From: an uncultured Clostridia bacterium
GTDB taxonomy: Bacteria; Bacillota; Clostridia; Christensenellales; Aristaeellaceae
Reading direction: 5' to 3'
Assembly: GCA_934632155.1 (NCBI GenBank)
Contig: CAKTXZ010000011.1
Coordinates: 19,944-83,943, forward strand
Length of the DNA: 64,000 nt
The notes under the pieces were generated by a model that was given only the letters and a program-made list of their open reading frames with translations, did not search any database and was not told the origin of the DNA. Shown here piece by piece: positions 16,577 through 26,866 of the stretch (position 1 is the stretch's first letter; every line of letters starts with the position of its first letter). Both the position numbers and the translations under genes were made by a program.

Positions 16577-17875
16577 TTATTCCAGTGATGGTTTCAGGGC
16601 GCGGAGGGTATCCAGCGCCCGCTGCGCGATTTTTTCATAGCGCAATTGCTTATTGCGCACGCGCTCAGGCCAGCCCTCCATAATGCCGTAGGTGATGTTC
16701 ATGGGCTGGAAACGGCTGTTGGGCGCGGAAATGTAATGCGCCAGCGCGCCCAGCGCCGTCGTGGCCGGAAAATCCGGCACGGGGCGGCCGAGCTGCCGCA
16801 GCGCCATGCTCACGCCCGCGACCAGCCCGCTGGCCGCAGATTCGACATATCCCTCCACGCCCGTCATCTGCCCGGCGAAGAAGAGCCCGGGACGCGCGAG
16901 CATCTCATAATGCGCGTCCAGCAGGCCGGGGCTGTTGAGGAACGTGTTGCGGTGCATCACGCCGTAGCGCGCGAAATCGGCGTTTTCCAGCCCGGGGATC
17001 ATGCCGAACACGCGGCGCTGCTCGGGAAATTTCAGCCGTGTCTGAAAGCCGACCAGATTGTACAGCGTGCCCGCCGCATCGTCCTGCCGCAGCTGCACCA
17101 CGGCGTAGGGGTCGCGCCCCGTGCGCGGGTCAGGCAGGCCGACGGGCTTGAGCGGCCCGAAGGCCAACACCATCGGCCCACGCTTGGCCATGGATTCCAC
17201 CGGCATGCAGCCCTCGAACACCTTTGTTTCCTCAAAGCCGTGCACGGGCGCGGTTTCGGCGGCAATCAGCGCGGCGACAAACGCGTCGTATTCCTCGCGG
17301 GTCATGGGGCAGTTGAGGTAATCGTCGCCGCGGCCGTAGCGCGACGCGCGGTAGACCTTTTCCATGTTCAGCGATTCGGCGGTTACGATGGGCGCGGCCG
17401 CGTCGTAAAAGTTCAGCGTGGAAACCTCGGGCGTCTGCGCGATCGCCTGCGCCAGCGCGTCGGATGTGAGCGGCCCGGTGGCGATGACGGCGGGCGCGGC
17501 GGGAATTTCCGTGACCTCGGCGGCGGAGCATTCCACCAGCGGATGGTTTTTCAGCGTGTCGGTGATAAAGCCGGAGAAGGCGTCGCGATCCACCGCCAGC
17601 GCGCCGCCGGCGGGCACGCGCGCGCGATCCGCCGCCTGAAGAATCAGCGAATCCAGCAGCCGCATTTCCTCCTTGAGCAGGCCGACGGCGTTTTGCATGC
17701 GGTCGGATCGCAGAGAATTGGAGCAGACCAGCTCGGCGAACAGCGGCGAATGATGCGCCGGGCTCATGGAAAGGGGCTTTTGCTCGATCAGGCGAACGGG
17801 CACGCCGCGGCGCGCCAGCTGCCACGCCGCTTCGCATCCTGCCAGACCGGCGCCGATTACGGTTACGCGTTCCAT
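16577..17875 (-). CDS. trmFO: Folate/FAD-dependent tRNA m5U54 methyltransferase
   Basis: TrmFO forms 5-methyluridine at tRNA position 54 using methylenetetrahydrofolate. The 432-residue flavoprotein has the FAD motif VIGAGLAGCEAAWQLA at the N-terminus, then PAHHSPLFAELVCSNSLR, the catalytic-cysteine segment FEGCMPVESMAKRG and C-terminal GVEGYVESAASGLVAG. The length is typical. The start lies one base after the topA stop, continuing the topA-trmFO-hslVU order. Confidence 0.95.
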   Translation of the reverse strand: MERVTVIGAGLAGCEAAWQLARRGVPVRLIEQKPLSMSPAHHSPLFAELVCSNSLRSDRMQNAVGLLKEEMRLLDSLILQAADRARVPAGGALAVDRDAFSGFITDTLKNHPLVECSAAEVTEIPAAPAVIATGPLTSDALAQAIAQTPEVSTLNFYDAAAPIVTAESLNMEKVYRASRYGRGDDYLNCPMTREEYDAFVAALIAAETAPVHGFEETKVFEGCMPVESMAKRGPMVLAFGPLKPVGLPDPRTGRDPYAVVQLRQDDAAGTLYNLVGFQTRLKFPEQRRVFGMIPGLENADFARYGVMHRNTFLNSPGLLDAHYEMLARPGLFFAGQMTGVEGYVESAASGLVAGVSMALRQLGRPVPDFPATTALGALAHYISAPNSRFQPMNITYGIMEGWPERVRNKQLRYEKIAQRALDTLRALKPSLE

Positions 17876-17876
17876 T

Positions 17877-20006
17877 TTACGGCTGCTCCTCGCCTTCTCC
17901 GTTCGCGGGCGTGATCTCCACGCGGTGACGGCATTTTTCGTTGCTGCACAGATGCCATGTTTCGCCCTTTCGGGAGCGCTTGAGCGTCATGTAACTGCCG
18001 CACTTTTCACATTTTTCGTCTACCGGCATTTCCCAGGACACAAAGTCGCATTCCGGGTAATGCTCGCAGCCGTAGAATTTGCGGTTTTTCCGGCTGGTTT
18101 TTTCCAGCAGCCGGCCGCCGCACTGCGGGCATTTGGCGTCGATATAGTTCAGCACGGGCTTGGTGTTGCGGCATTCGGGGAAATTGGGGCAGGCAAGGAA
18201 TTTGCCGTAGCGTCCCACGCGGTACACCATCTGCGCGCCGCATTTGTCGCAAACGACGTCGCTGGGCTCGTCCTTGATTTCCACCTTTTCGATGGCGCTT
18301 TCTGCAGCGGTCAGCATGTTTTCAAAGGGCGGGTAGAATTTGCGCAGCACCTCGTGCCAATCCATCTGCCCTTCCTCGACCTCGTCCAGCTCGTCCTCCA
18401 GCCCGGCGGTGAATTCCGTGTCCACGATAGGGCCGAAGTACTGCGTCATCATGCTGTTAATCATGCGCCCGAGCTCCGTGGGGAAGAGACGCTTGTTTTC
18501 GCGCGTCACATAGCCGCGCGCGATGATGGTGGTGATGGTCGGCGCGTAGGTGGAGGGACGGCCGATGCCCTTTTCCTCCAGCATGCGCACAAGGCTGGCC
18601 TCGGTAAAGCGGGCGGGCGGCTGGGTGAAATGCTGATCGCAGGCGACCGATTCGATGATGACGGGCGCGCCCTCCTCAAAATGCGGCAGCGTCGATTCGG
18701 TGATTGCCTTTTCGTCGTCTGTGCTTTCTTCGTATACGCCGGTAAAACCAGCGAAGCGCTTATGCTCGCCGTAAAAGTGCATGCCCACGCCGTCGCCCGC
18801 GACGTCCATGCTCAGCGTATCATAAAGCGCGGGCTTCATCTGGCTGGCCAGAAAGCGTGAATAAATCAGACGGTAGAGCTGGAACTGCTCCTTGGTCAGG
18901 GACGCCTTGATGCTCTCGGGGGTACGGGTAATATCGGTGGGGCGAATGGCCTCGTGCGCATCCTGCGCGTTGCGGCGCCCCTTGAATTCGTTGGGCGTTT
19001 CGGGCAGATAATCTGCGCCGAAGCGCTCGGGAATATAGGCGCGAACGGCATCCAGCGCTTCCTGCGATACGCGAACGCTGTCGGTGCGGATATAGGTTAC
19101 GATACCCTGCGTTCCTTCGCCCTCCAGATCGACGCCCTCATAGAGCTGCTGAACGACCTGCATGGTTTTCTGGGTGGTGAAGTTCAGCTTGCGTCCCGCC
19201 TCCTGCTGGAGGGAGGAGGTGGTAAAGGGCGGGGCGGGCAGCTTACGCTTTTCACCGGTTCGAATGGCGTAAACGGCGAAATTGGCGTTTTCCACGCGCT
19301 TACGCGCCGCGGCGGCCTCGTCGGCATTCTGCAGCTCGGCCTTTTTGCCGTCCAGCGTGGACAAGCGCAGCGCGAAGGTGGTTTTGCGGCCGCGGGCGCT
19401 GGGAAGCAGCGCGTTGGCGGTAATATCCCAGTATTCTTCGGGGATGAAAGCCTCGATATCCTGCTCACGGTCGACCACCATGCGCGTGGCGACGGACTGT
19501 ACGCGTCCGGCGGAAAGCCCTTTTTTCACCTTTGCCCACAGCAGCGGGCTGATTTTGTAGCCGATCAGCCGGTCCAGCGCGCGGCGCGCCTGCTGCGCGT
19601 CCACCTTGTCCATGTCGATGGTGCGCGGGTTTTGCAGCGCGTTGGCGACGGCACGCTGCGTGATCTCATGAAACTCAATACGGCAGGGCGAGGCTACGTC
19701 CATGCCAAGCGTCTGCGCCAGATGCCAAGAGATGGCCTCTCCCTCGCGGTCAGGGTCGGTTGCGAGGTAAATTTTCCCGGCGTTCTTGGCTTCCTTACGA
19801 ATCTTGGCCAATATTTTGCCGCGACCGTGAATGGTGATATACTTGATGGCGAAATCGTTGTCCACGTCCACGCCCAGCTGCGATTTGGGCATGTCGCGCA
19901 CATGCCCCTGCGAGGCCTCGACCTTGTAGCCGCGCCCTAAGAATTTGGCGATCGTGCGCGCTTTCGCGGGCGATTCTACGATAATCAGCTTGCTTGGTGT
20001 TGCCAC
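17877..20006 (-). CDS. topA: DNA topoisomerase I
   Basis: This type IA topoisomerase relaxes negative supercoils. The GTG start used has GGAGG 8 bases upstream and gives ATPSKLIIVESPAKART (Toprim start); longer frames upstream lack homology. Toprim acidic residues lie in LATDPDREGEAI, and the active-site tyrosine in IVTYIRTDS. Three C-terminal four-cysteine zinc fingers are present (CDKCG...C, CPQCG...C, CEKCG...C). About 709 residues is the normal length. It sits directly after dprA, as in many Bacillota. Confidence 0.95.
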   Translation of the reverse strand: MATPSKLIIVESPAKARTIAKFLGRGYKVEASQGHVRDMPKSQLGVDVDNDFAIKYITIHGRGKILAKIRKEAKNAGKIYLATDPDREGEAISWHLAQTLGMDVASPCRIEFHEITQRAVANALQNPRTIDMDKVDAQQARRALDRLIGYKISPLLWAKVKKGLSAGRVQSVATRMVVDREQDIEAFIPEEYWDITANALLPSARGRKTTFALRLSTLDGKKAELQNADEAAAARKRVENANFAVYAIRTGEKRKLPAPPFTTSSLQQEAGRKLNFTTQKTMQVVQQLYEGVDLEGEGTQGIVTYIRTDSVRVSQEALDAVRAYIPERFGADYLPETPNEFKGRRNAQDAHEAIRPTDITRTPESIKASLTKEQFQLYRLIYSRFLASQMKPALYDTLSMDVAGDGVGMHFYGEHKRFAGFTGVYEESTDDEKAITESTLPHFEEGAPVIIESVACDQHFTQPPARFTEASLVRMLEEKGIGRPSTYAPTITTIIARGYVTRENKRLFPTELGRMINSMMTQYFGPIVDTEFTAGLEDELDEVEEGQMDWHEVLRKFYPPFENMLTAAESAIEKVEIKDEPSDVVCDKCGAQMVYRVGRYGKFLACPNFPECRNTKPVLNYIDAKCPQCGGRLLEKTSRKNRKFYGCEHYPECDFVSWEMPVDEKCEKCGSYMTLKRSRKGETWHLCSNEKCRHRVEITPANGEGEEQP

Positions 20007-20059
20007 GGTTTGTTCCTCCGTTTTATAGAATTCGGTTTTGACGCTTTCATCCTGCAGCC

Positions 20060-21151
20060 TTATGCCTTCATCCGGGCGTAGGCGCGCCCGGCTCTTCGTT
20101 CGACCTGCCCGCTCAGCTCCAGCAGCGTCAGCCGCGTGCCGATCTCGCCCGCGTCCAGCCCCGTTTCGGCGATGAGCTCCTCGAGCGTTTTTTCCTCCAG
20201 AGCCAGCGCGGCAAGGATCGGATCGTCCTCCTCCTCGGGCGCTTCGGAAAGCAGGGAACACTGGCGCGGCGGGGGGACAACCCAGCGCATGGCGTTCAGG
20301 ATGTCCTCCGCGCAGGTGCACAGCCCCGCGCCCTCGTGCAGCAGCTTGAGCGGCAGCTCGCTGCCCGGCGCGTCCACATTGCCCGGCAGGGCGAAGATTT
20401 CGCGCCCCTGACTGAGCGCATGGTTGATGGTAGCGTGCGTGCCGCTCTTTTCCATGGCCTCAATCAGCAATACGCCGCCCGACAGCCCGGAAATGATGCG
20501 GTTGCGCACGGGAAAATGATAGGGAAGCGGCGGCGCGTCGGGCGGGAATTCGCTGATGACCGCGCCGCCCTGCGCGACCATGCGCGCGGCCAGATCTCTG
20601 TTTTCAACGGGATAAAAATGCGCATGGCCGCTGCCCAGCACGCCGATTGTCGCGCCGCCTGCCGCCAGCGCGCCCTGATGCGCCGCAGCGTCGATTCCCT
20701 TGGCCAGCCCGCTGACAACCACGACGCCCTGCCGGGCCAGATCGCCGGCAATTTTTCTGGCCTGCGACGAGCCGTAGCGCGTGCTGCGCCGCGAGCCGAC
20801 GATGGCGACGGCGGGCGTATCGCCCGGCGGCAGCCGCCCCTGAACGAACAGCACGGCGGGCGGATCCGGAATTTGCCGAAGCGGGTCGGGGTATTCCGCG
20901 TCCTCGGGAAACACGGCGCGCACACCGCAAGCCTCCATTTGGCGCAGCACGTGACACAGCCGGTTGGCGCGCAGGTCGGCCAGCAGCGAGAAGGCTTCCG
21001 CGCCCAGCGTTTGGTAATACGCCGGCGTGAAGGTATTCCACAGCGCCTGCGCGCCGCCGAGCCTGCGGACGATTTCGTCCAGCCTGTTCCATGCGCCGAT
21101 GGGCGCGCAGCGAAGCCATATTCGCGAAAGCCGGGATAGATCGTAGCTCAT
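20060..21151 (-). CDS. dprA: DNA-processing protein DprA/Smf
   Basis: DprA loads RecA on incoming single-stranded DNA during transformation. The 363-residue protein has an N-terminal helical SAM-like region (about 1-60) and the extended Rossmann domain with VAIVGSRRSTRYG, VVVSGLAKGIDAAAHQGAL and LPGNVDAPGSELP. A C-terminal winged-helix domain (about 300-360) ends in LLELSGQVERRAGRAYARM. The start ATG overlaps the stop of yifB. Linkage to yifB (ComM-like) suggests a DNA-uptake or recombination role. Confidence 0.93.
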   Translation of the reverse strand: MSYDLSRLSRIWLRCAPIGAWNRLDEIVRRLGGAQALWNTFTPAYYQTLGAEAFSLLADLRANRLCHVLRQMEACGVRAVFPEDAEYPDPLRQIPDPPAVLFVQGRLPPGDTPAVAIVGSRRSTRYGSSQARKIAGDLARQGVVVVSGLAKGIDAAAHQGALAAGGATIGVLGSGHAHFYPVENRDLAARMVAQGGAVISEFPPDAPPLPYHFPVRNRIISGLSGGVLLIEAMEKSGTHATINHALSQGREIFALPGNVDAPGSELPLKLLHEGAGLCTCAEDILNAMRWVVPPPRQCSLLSEAPEEEDDPILAALALEEKTLEELIAETGLDAGEIGTRLTLLELSGQVERRAGRAYARMKA

Positions 21152-22689
21152 GCGCCCTGCCCCCAATACTTGCTGTCCAGCGCGCGGTATTGAATCGCCT
21201 CGGCGATATGACGCGGCGTAATGCGCGCTTCCCCGCCCAGATCGGCGATGGTGCGGGCGACCTTGATAATGCGCGTATAGCCGCGCATGCTCATGCCCAT
21301 CTTTTCCACCGCGCGGGTGAGCAGCGCCTGCGAGGCGGCGTCCAGCGGGCAAAGGTCCCGAAGCGCTGCGCCGTCCATCTGCGCGTTACAGTGCAGGCCA
21401 AAGGGTGAAAGGCGCTTTTGCGCAAGCGCACGCGCGGCCTGAACGCGCGCGCGAACCGGCGCCGAGGCTTCCGCCGGGGCGCTTTCGTTGATTTCGCTTA
21501 CGGGTACCGCGTCTACCTCGATTTGCATATCCATACGGTCCAGCAGCGGCCCGGAAATGCGGCTCAGGTATTTGCGAATGGCGCTTTCACCGCAGTGGCA
21601 GGCGCGCGTGCGGCTGCCGTAGTAGCCGCAGGGGCATGGGTTCATCCCGGCGACCAGCATGCAGCGGGAAAGATAGGTCGCCCGGGCGCGAACGCGCGAG
21701 ACGGTCGTAAAGCCGTCCTCGAGCGGCTGGCGCAGCGCTTCCAGCACATTGGGGGCATATTCGGGAAGCTCATCGAGAAACAACACGCCGTTATGCGCAA
21801 GCGATATTTCGCCCGGCTTTGCGTCCATGCCGCCGCCCACCAGCGCGGGAGCGGATACGGCGTGATGCGGCGTGCGGAAGGGGCGCTGCGTCATCAGCCC
21901 GTCGCCCGGGCGAATCAGCCCCGCAACGGAATGAATGCGCGTGGTTTCGCAGGCCTCCTCATACGTCATGACGGGCAGGATGCCGGGCAGACAGCGCGCC
22001 AGCATGGTTTTACCGCTGCCGGGCACGCCGATCATGATGAGGTTATGTCCGCCCGCCGCGGCGATTTCCAGCGCCCGCCGCGCGCCCTGCTGCCCCTTGA
22101 CAAGGGCGAGGTCGAGCGCCGGCGCGCTGTGCGTCAGCGTATCGGCATAGGGCGTTTGCGCCTGCGCGGGAATGGGCATTTTGCCGCTGAGGTGGTTGAT
22201 GACCTCGGCAAGATGGCGGGCGGGGTAGATGCGCGTGCCCGAAAGGGAACGCACCTCGTTGGCGTTGTCCAAGGGGAGAACAACCTGATCGACGCCCTGC
22301 TGCGCGGCGGAAATGACCATTGACAGCGCGCCGCGCACGGGAAGAAGCGTTCCATCCAGCGATAATTCGCCGATCAGGAGCATTTTCTCCGCCGCTTCGA
22401 CGACGATCTGACGACTGGCTGCGAGGATGGAAACCGCGATGGGCAGATCGAACGCCGCGCCCTCCTTGCGCAGGTCGGCAGGGGAGAGGTTGATGGTGAT
22501 TTTGCCGCCCGGCAGCGCGTAGCCTGAATTGCGCAGCGCGCTGCTGACCCTGTCGCGGCTTTCGCGCACGGCGGCGTCGGGCAGACCGACGATATTGAAC
22601 GAGCCCATGCCGCCCGACACGTCGGTTTCAACCTGAATCAGGCGGCCGTCCACGCCCTGAAGGCCCACGCCAAGCGTTCTGGCCAGCAT
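21148..22689 (-). CDS. comM: YifB/ComM-family AAA+ helicase (Mg-chelatase-like)
   Basis: This 513-residue protein is related to ComM, a hexameric helicase helping branch migration during natural transformation. The N-terminal Lon-like domain (GVDGRLIQVETDVSGGMGSF) is followed by the AAA+ domain with Walker A IGVPGSGKTMLARCLP and Walker B GVLFLDELPEY, a zinc-binding segment with three cysteines (CPCGYYGSRTRACHC) and the C-terminal Mg_chelatase_C helix bundle. It ends with an overlap into dprA. Confidence 0.93.
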   Translation of the reverse strand: MLARTLGVGLQGVDGRLIQVETDVSGGMGSFNIVGLPDAAVRESRDRVSSALRNSGYALPGGKITINLSPADLRKEGAAFDLPIAVSILAASRQIVVEAAEKMLLIGELSLDGTLLPVRGALSMVISAAQQGVDQVVLPLDNANEVRSLSGTRIYPARHLAEVINHLSGKMPIPAQAQTPYADTLTHSAPALDLALVKGQQGARRALEIAAAGGHNLIMIGVPGSGKTMLARCLPGILPVMTYEEACETTRIHSVAGLIRPGDGLMTQRPFRTPHHAVSAPALVGGGMDAKPGEISLAHNGVLFLDELPEYAPNVLEALRQPLEDGFTTVSRVRARATYLSRCMLVAGMNPCPCGYYGSRTRACHCGESAIRKYLSRISGPLLDRMDMQIEVDAVPVSEINESAPAEASAPVRARVQAARALAQKRLSPFGLHCNAQMDGAALRDLCPLDAASQALLTRAVEKMGMSMRGYTRIIKVARTIADLGGEARITPRHIAEAIQYRALDSKYWGQGA

Positions 22690-22713
22690 GAAAACCCCTC
22701 CCTTCTCAGAAGC

Positions 22714-25700
22714 TTAATACCACAGCCAGTTTTTGAACCATTTCATCGCGTCCAGCCATCCCTGAGGAACCGTGACGCCGCTGGCATAGGGGAAGAACGC
22801 GACAAACAGCACCAGCGCGGCGGCAAGCAACGCAATCAGCGCGATGCGCGCGGCCTTTTCACAGCGCTCGGCCATGCTATCCAGACACAGCATCGTGCAC
22901 AGGATAATGGTAGGCACGCTGGGGAAGTAATGGTAGATATAGGTGCCGCGCGGCACGAGCATCCATGGCAGGAACTGCGCGATGAACCAGATCAGCAGCA
23001 GCGCGGGACGGGGCTCGTCCGTCGGCGCATACAGGCGCAGGCCGTCGCGGCCGACATGCCGCTTGGCCCACAGGACGGCGACCGCCGCAAGCGCTGCCAG
23101 CCCCACCCACCATACGGCGGGGTTGCCCATCGCCATGATGGTGGATTGCATGCCGGCCGGCTCATAGCTGGAGGAGGCGTACCACATGGGCTTGAGATTG
23201 AGCGGCCACTGATACCACGGCGAATAGAAGAAATGATCCATGCCCAGTCCGGGCTGCGCGTGATAGCCCAGCATGCCGCCCACTTGGCCGGTGGTGAAAT
23301 ACGTACCCACCGCCGCCTCGATAACCTTTTGCACCGTCACGCCGCCGCTGTAGGCGAAGTAGGGAACATAGGAAAGGTAATAAATCGCCAGCGGCACGGC
23401 CACAAAGAAGATCAGGCAGGAGGCGGCCGTGAGCAGCAGCGACCGTGCGCCCTGCTCCGCGACGGCCGTACAGGCGCTGCGTTCCTCCTCCGAAATCGCC
23501 TTGTCGCTGCGCTTTTCCGCAAGAATTGCCTTAGCGGCGCAAACCTCGCGGGCGCGCCGGTAAATACCCCAGAAGAAGATGATTGCCAGACCGACTCCGG
23601 CGTAGCAGCCCGTCCATTTGCTGGCGACGGCCAGCCCCATAAACAGTCCGGACAGCGCCAGCGGCGGCAGCGAGCGGATAAACGGCCGCGCGAAATAATC
23701 GGCCATGAACCAGCGCAGCATGAAATAGAGCGACCAGATGATGAACAACACCACAAAGCTGTCGATGGTGGCGATGCGCGTTTGGGTAAAGTGCATCAGA
23801 TCCAGCGCCAGCAGCGTCATTGCGCCCAAGCCGCCCCACTTTTGCTTAAAGAGCAGCTTGCCCAGCAGATACATGCAGGGCAGCATCAGCACGCCTGCCA
23901 GCGTGCCGGCGAAGCGCCAGCCAAAGGGGGTCATGCCGAAGACGGCGATGGCGAAGCTCATGAACACCTTGCCCAGCGGCGGATGCGTGGTTTCATAGGG
24001 GCGCAGGCTGTGCAGATGCTCATACGCCGTGCGCGCGTGGTAGATTTCGTCAAAGTAGGTGGAATTATACCAGCCCGGCTCGCCCTCGAGCGTATCCTGC
24101 TCGTCAATCAGCGCGGCGCAGGCAATGTTTCCCGTGCTGCTTTGAACATCGGCGACGGGCAGTGTTTCGCCTGTCTGCGCGTCGCGGAAAAGCGTTTCAA
24201 AGAGCGTCAGCCCCGTGCTGCCGGCGGTAATACGGACGTATCGCCCGCTGAGCTCCGCCGGGGTATCCCCCGCGGAATACATGGGAAGATATTTCCACTT
24301 AAAGCAGTCGCCCTGCTTGGCCGCGGCGGAGAAGATGCCGTTCCAGCTTTCGCCGTCCGGGCTGATTTCGACGGTAAAGGTAACGTCGTACCAATGGATG
24401 CCGCAGTAATAAAGCATGCGAAAATCGCGCGCTTCGCCCAGATCGATGGTAACCTGCTCCTCGGGCGAATCGGATGTCCATGCGTTTTGCGGGGCCTTGA
24501 GGGAGCCAAGATTGGTAAAGGCCAGCGCGGCGTAGAGCGCCGTAGTGAGCAGCATGATGAGCCAGTCGCGCTTTGTCATTTTCCGCAGCGGCTCTCGGCT
24601 GGGCAGCGGATGCGCGGGCTTCGTCTCCGCGCCGCCCGCGGCCGTTTGAGGCGTAGAGGCGGCGAAGATACGCGCCTTCGTCTCCGCGCGGCACAGCACG
24701 GCGCTCAGGTATACGGCGCACGCGCAAAGCAGGCAGTTGCCCGCCGCAGCGATGTATTCCAGCGCCGCCATATCGCTCACGATTGCACAGGCCGGGGCGC
24801 TCAGGTGCGCCGCTGCGCCGCCGATGCGGATGTTGCGGTCCAGCGCGCAGCCGACGTTGAACAGCCCTGTGATCGTTACGCCCAGCGCGAGCAGCAGGAT
24901 GCGCCGATCCCTTTGCAGGATGTAGGCGTAAAGCAGCAGCGCCACGGCGGGGAAAAGATAGCGCTCATGCATCATGCCGCCGGTGGCGTAGAGCATGCAA
25001 AGCAGCGCCGCGCCCAGCAGCGGAAGCTGGCGGATATCGTGCCGCAGCGCGTAGAGCGCCAGACAAAGCAGCACCGAAAACGCGATCATACAGCTGCTCA
25101 GCGCGCTGAGCGTCAGCGCGCCGCACACGCGCAGCAGGAGCAGCGCCGCGCCCAGCGCAAGGCAAAGCGCCAGCGTGATCCGGCCCTGCCAAAGCGTTTC
25201 GCGCGACGGCGCCGCGGCGCTTCGGCCAAGCAACCGGCAGGCGGCGTAGCGCAGATAGCGCGCCCCGGCGAGGCAGACAGGCAGCGCGATAAGCAGCCAT
25301 GCCGTCAGGGCGAGCCATCCGTCCGCGCTGTCGCCTATTTTGACCCAGTTCTTCCCAAAGAGGAAATACAGGTTGCAGGCGTTGACGGTGGCGTAGTCGT
25401 ATTGCCCCATCGTGCCGCGATAGAGCGTGAGCAGCCAGTTCCACGGCTGCCCCTTGCTGAAGGGCAGGGCGATGGCCAGCCCGGCGAAAACGGCGAACAA
25501 AAGCCCCAGCAGCGCGTCGCGCAGGCTCTTTCGATCATGATGGGCAATCAAATGCATGATCAGCGCGGCGAGCCCCAGCGGGCCGAACATAAGCGATTGC
25601 GGCTTGACCAGCACCGCCGCGACATACAGCGGCAGCGCGGCCTTCCACTGTCCGCGCAGCGCGAAGAAGAGCACCAGAAAGATCAGCAGCGTCATCACGC

Positions 25701-26856
25701 CGTCCGTCTGTCCCCATGCGGCGCCCGCAGCCAGCGTCAGCGGGTTGAAGGCGTAGCACAGGCAAAGGGTCAGCGCCTGACGGCTCGAAAGGGAGCGGCG
25801 CTTCGCTTCCGAATACAGCATGAGGCACAGCGCCATATCCGCAAGGATTGCGGGCGATTTGACAAGCGTCTGGCTGATGCCGCCCATGGCTTTGCCCAGC
25901 GCGCCGATCGGCAGGAGCACCCAAAGATATCCCGGCGGATAATCGCAGAAGGAGGCGGCGGAATAGAAGTCAAGCGGCCCGCTCTTCGCCATGGTGCCCG
26001 CCCAGCTTTGGAAGCAGCCGATATCCACGTCATAGCCCGGAACCGCTCCGGCCACGTACAGCCGCAGCGCCAGCCCGGCGGCAAGCATGACCGCCAGCGT
26101 CAGCGTTTCGCGCCAGCCGCCCTTTTCAAAGGGCGAAAGCGTATCCCTCGCTATGCGGCGGCACAGCAGGGCGCACGCCAGCGCGTACAGCGCCGCGGCG
26201 AGAATCAGCTTGCGCGCGCCGGTCGCGACGGAGGCGGAAGGAGCCGGCTCAATTTGCGTCTGCGTATACCAGTGCGTTTCGTAAAAGCCGGCGGGCACGC
26301 TGTCCACGCGGCAAAGCGAAATATCGTCGAACCACGCTTCGCCCGTCGCTTCGCCGCTGTAGCCGCCCAGACGCGCGTAAACCGTTACGCTGCGCTGCTT
26401 TTCGCCCGTTCGGCCGTAGAGGCGAACCTCCTTCCACGCGCCGTCGGTGTCATACACGCTTTCGGAAAATACATAAACGCCCTCGATGGAGAGATTGGCG
26501 CCCAGCCCGCCCTCCGCGCTGGCGCGAATATAGCCGCTCAGGCAATAGAGCGTATTGGGGGATACGGACACGCGCTGCGCAAAGCGCGCGTCGTTCGGCG
26601 ACGTATTGACAATGTGCAGCGCGCTGCCGCTGCGGCCGTCGGCGACGTCAAAGCTGCTGTAGCCCTGATAAATATAGGCGTCGGTATACCAATCCTGCGG
26701 CATACCCTCGACGTTCAGACTTTCCGCGCCGCCGTTGGCAATCAGATCGTCATACGTTCCCTCGCCGTCGCGCGTGCGCAGGGCGAAGGACGCGACGCAC
26801 AGCGCCGCGACGGCCAATATGGCGATCGCAAGAATCCAATAACGTTTTTTGCTCAT
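22714..26856 (-). CDS. Large membrane protein with two GT-C glycosyltransferase domains
   Basis: This 1380-residue polypeptide appears to be a fusion. An N-terminal membrane anchor is followed by a carbohydrate-binding-like beta domain (about 35-195, FDDISL near the end). The first GT-C domain (about 220-690) carries GYDVDIGCFQSW and CDYPPGYLWVLLP. After a linker and helix, an F5/8-type (discoidin-like) domain occupies about 785-900. The second GT-C domain, of the PMT/GT39 type, carries YFDEIYHARTAYEHL (about 935), THPPLGKV and QTRIATIDSFVVLFII. Such enzymes use polyprenyl-phosphate sugars and act on the outer face of the membrane. The acceptor is unknown. Many helices make exact topology uncertain. 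Confidence 0.82.
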   Translation of the reverse strand: MSKKRYWILAIAILAVAALCVASFALRTRDGEGTYDDLIANGGAESLNVEGMPQDWYTDAYIYQGYSSFDVADGRSGSALHIVNTSPNDARFAQRVSVSPNTLYCLSGYIRASAEGGLGANLSIEGVYVFSESVYDTDGAWKEVRLYGRTGEKQRSVTVYARLGGYSGEATGEAWFDDISLCRVDSVPAGFYETHWYTQTQIEPAPSASVATGARKLILAAALYALACALLCRRIARDTLSPFEKGGWRETLTLAVMLAAGLALRLYVAGAVPGYDVDIGCFQSWAGTMAKSGPLDFYSAASFCDYPPGYLWVLLPIGALGKAMGGISQTLVKSPAILADMALCLMLYSEAKRRSLSSRQALTLCLCYAFNPLTLAAGAAWGQTDGVMTLLIFLVLFFALRGQWKAALPLYVAAVLVKPQSLMFGPLGLAALIMHLIAHHDRKSLRDALLGLLFAVFAGLAIALPFSKGQPWNWLLTLYRGTMGQYDYATVNACNLYFLFGKNWVKIGDSADGWLALTAWLLIALPVCLAGARYLRYAACRLLGRSAAAPSRETLWQGRITLALCLALGAALLLLRVCGALTLSALSSCMIAFSVLLCLALYALRHDIRQLPLLGAALLCMLYATGGMMHERYLFPAVALLLYAYILQRDRRILLLALGVTITGLFNVGCALDRNIRIGGAAAHLSAPACAIVSDMAALEYIAAAGNCLLCACAVYLSAVLCRAETKARIFAASTPQTAAGGAETKPAHPLPSREPLRKMTKRDWLIMLLTTALYAALAFTNLGSLKAPQNAWTSDSPEEQVTIDLGEARDFRMLYYCGIHWYDVTFTVEISPDGESWNGIFSAAAKQGDCFKWKYLPMYSAGDTPAELSGRYVRITAGSTGLTLFETLFRDAQTGETLPVADVQSSTGNIACAALIDEQDTLEGEPGWYNSTYFDEIYHARTAYEHLHSLRPYETTHPPLGKVFMSFAIAVFGMTPFGWRFAGTLAGVLMLPCMYLLGKLLFKQKWGGLGAMTLLALDLMHFTQTRIATIDSFVVLFIIWSLYFMLRWFMADYFARPFIRSLPPLALSGLFMGLAVASKWTGCYAGVGLAIIFFWGIYRRAREVCAAKAILAEKRSDKAISEEERSACTAVAEQGARSLLLTAASCLIFFVAVPLAIYYLSYVPYFAYSGGVTVQKVIEAAVGTYFTTGQVGGMLGYHAQPGLGMDHFFYSPWYQWPLNLKPMWYASSSYEPAGMQSTIMAMGNPAVWWVGLAALAAVAVLWAKRHVGRDGLRLYAPTDEPRPALLLIWFIAQFLPWMLVPRGTYIYHYFPSVPTIILCTMLCLDSMAERCEKAARIALIALLAAALVLFVAFFPYASGVTVPQGWLDAMKWFKNWLWY

Positions 26857-26866
26857 GACGCCTCCA

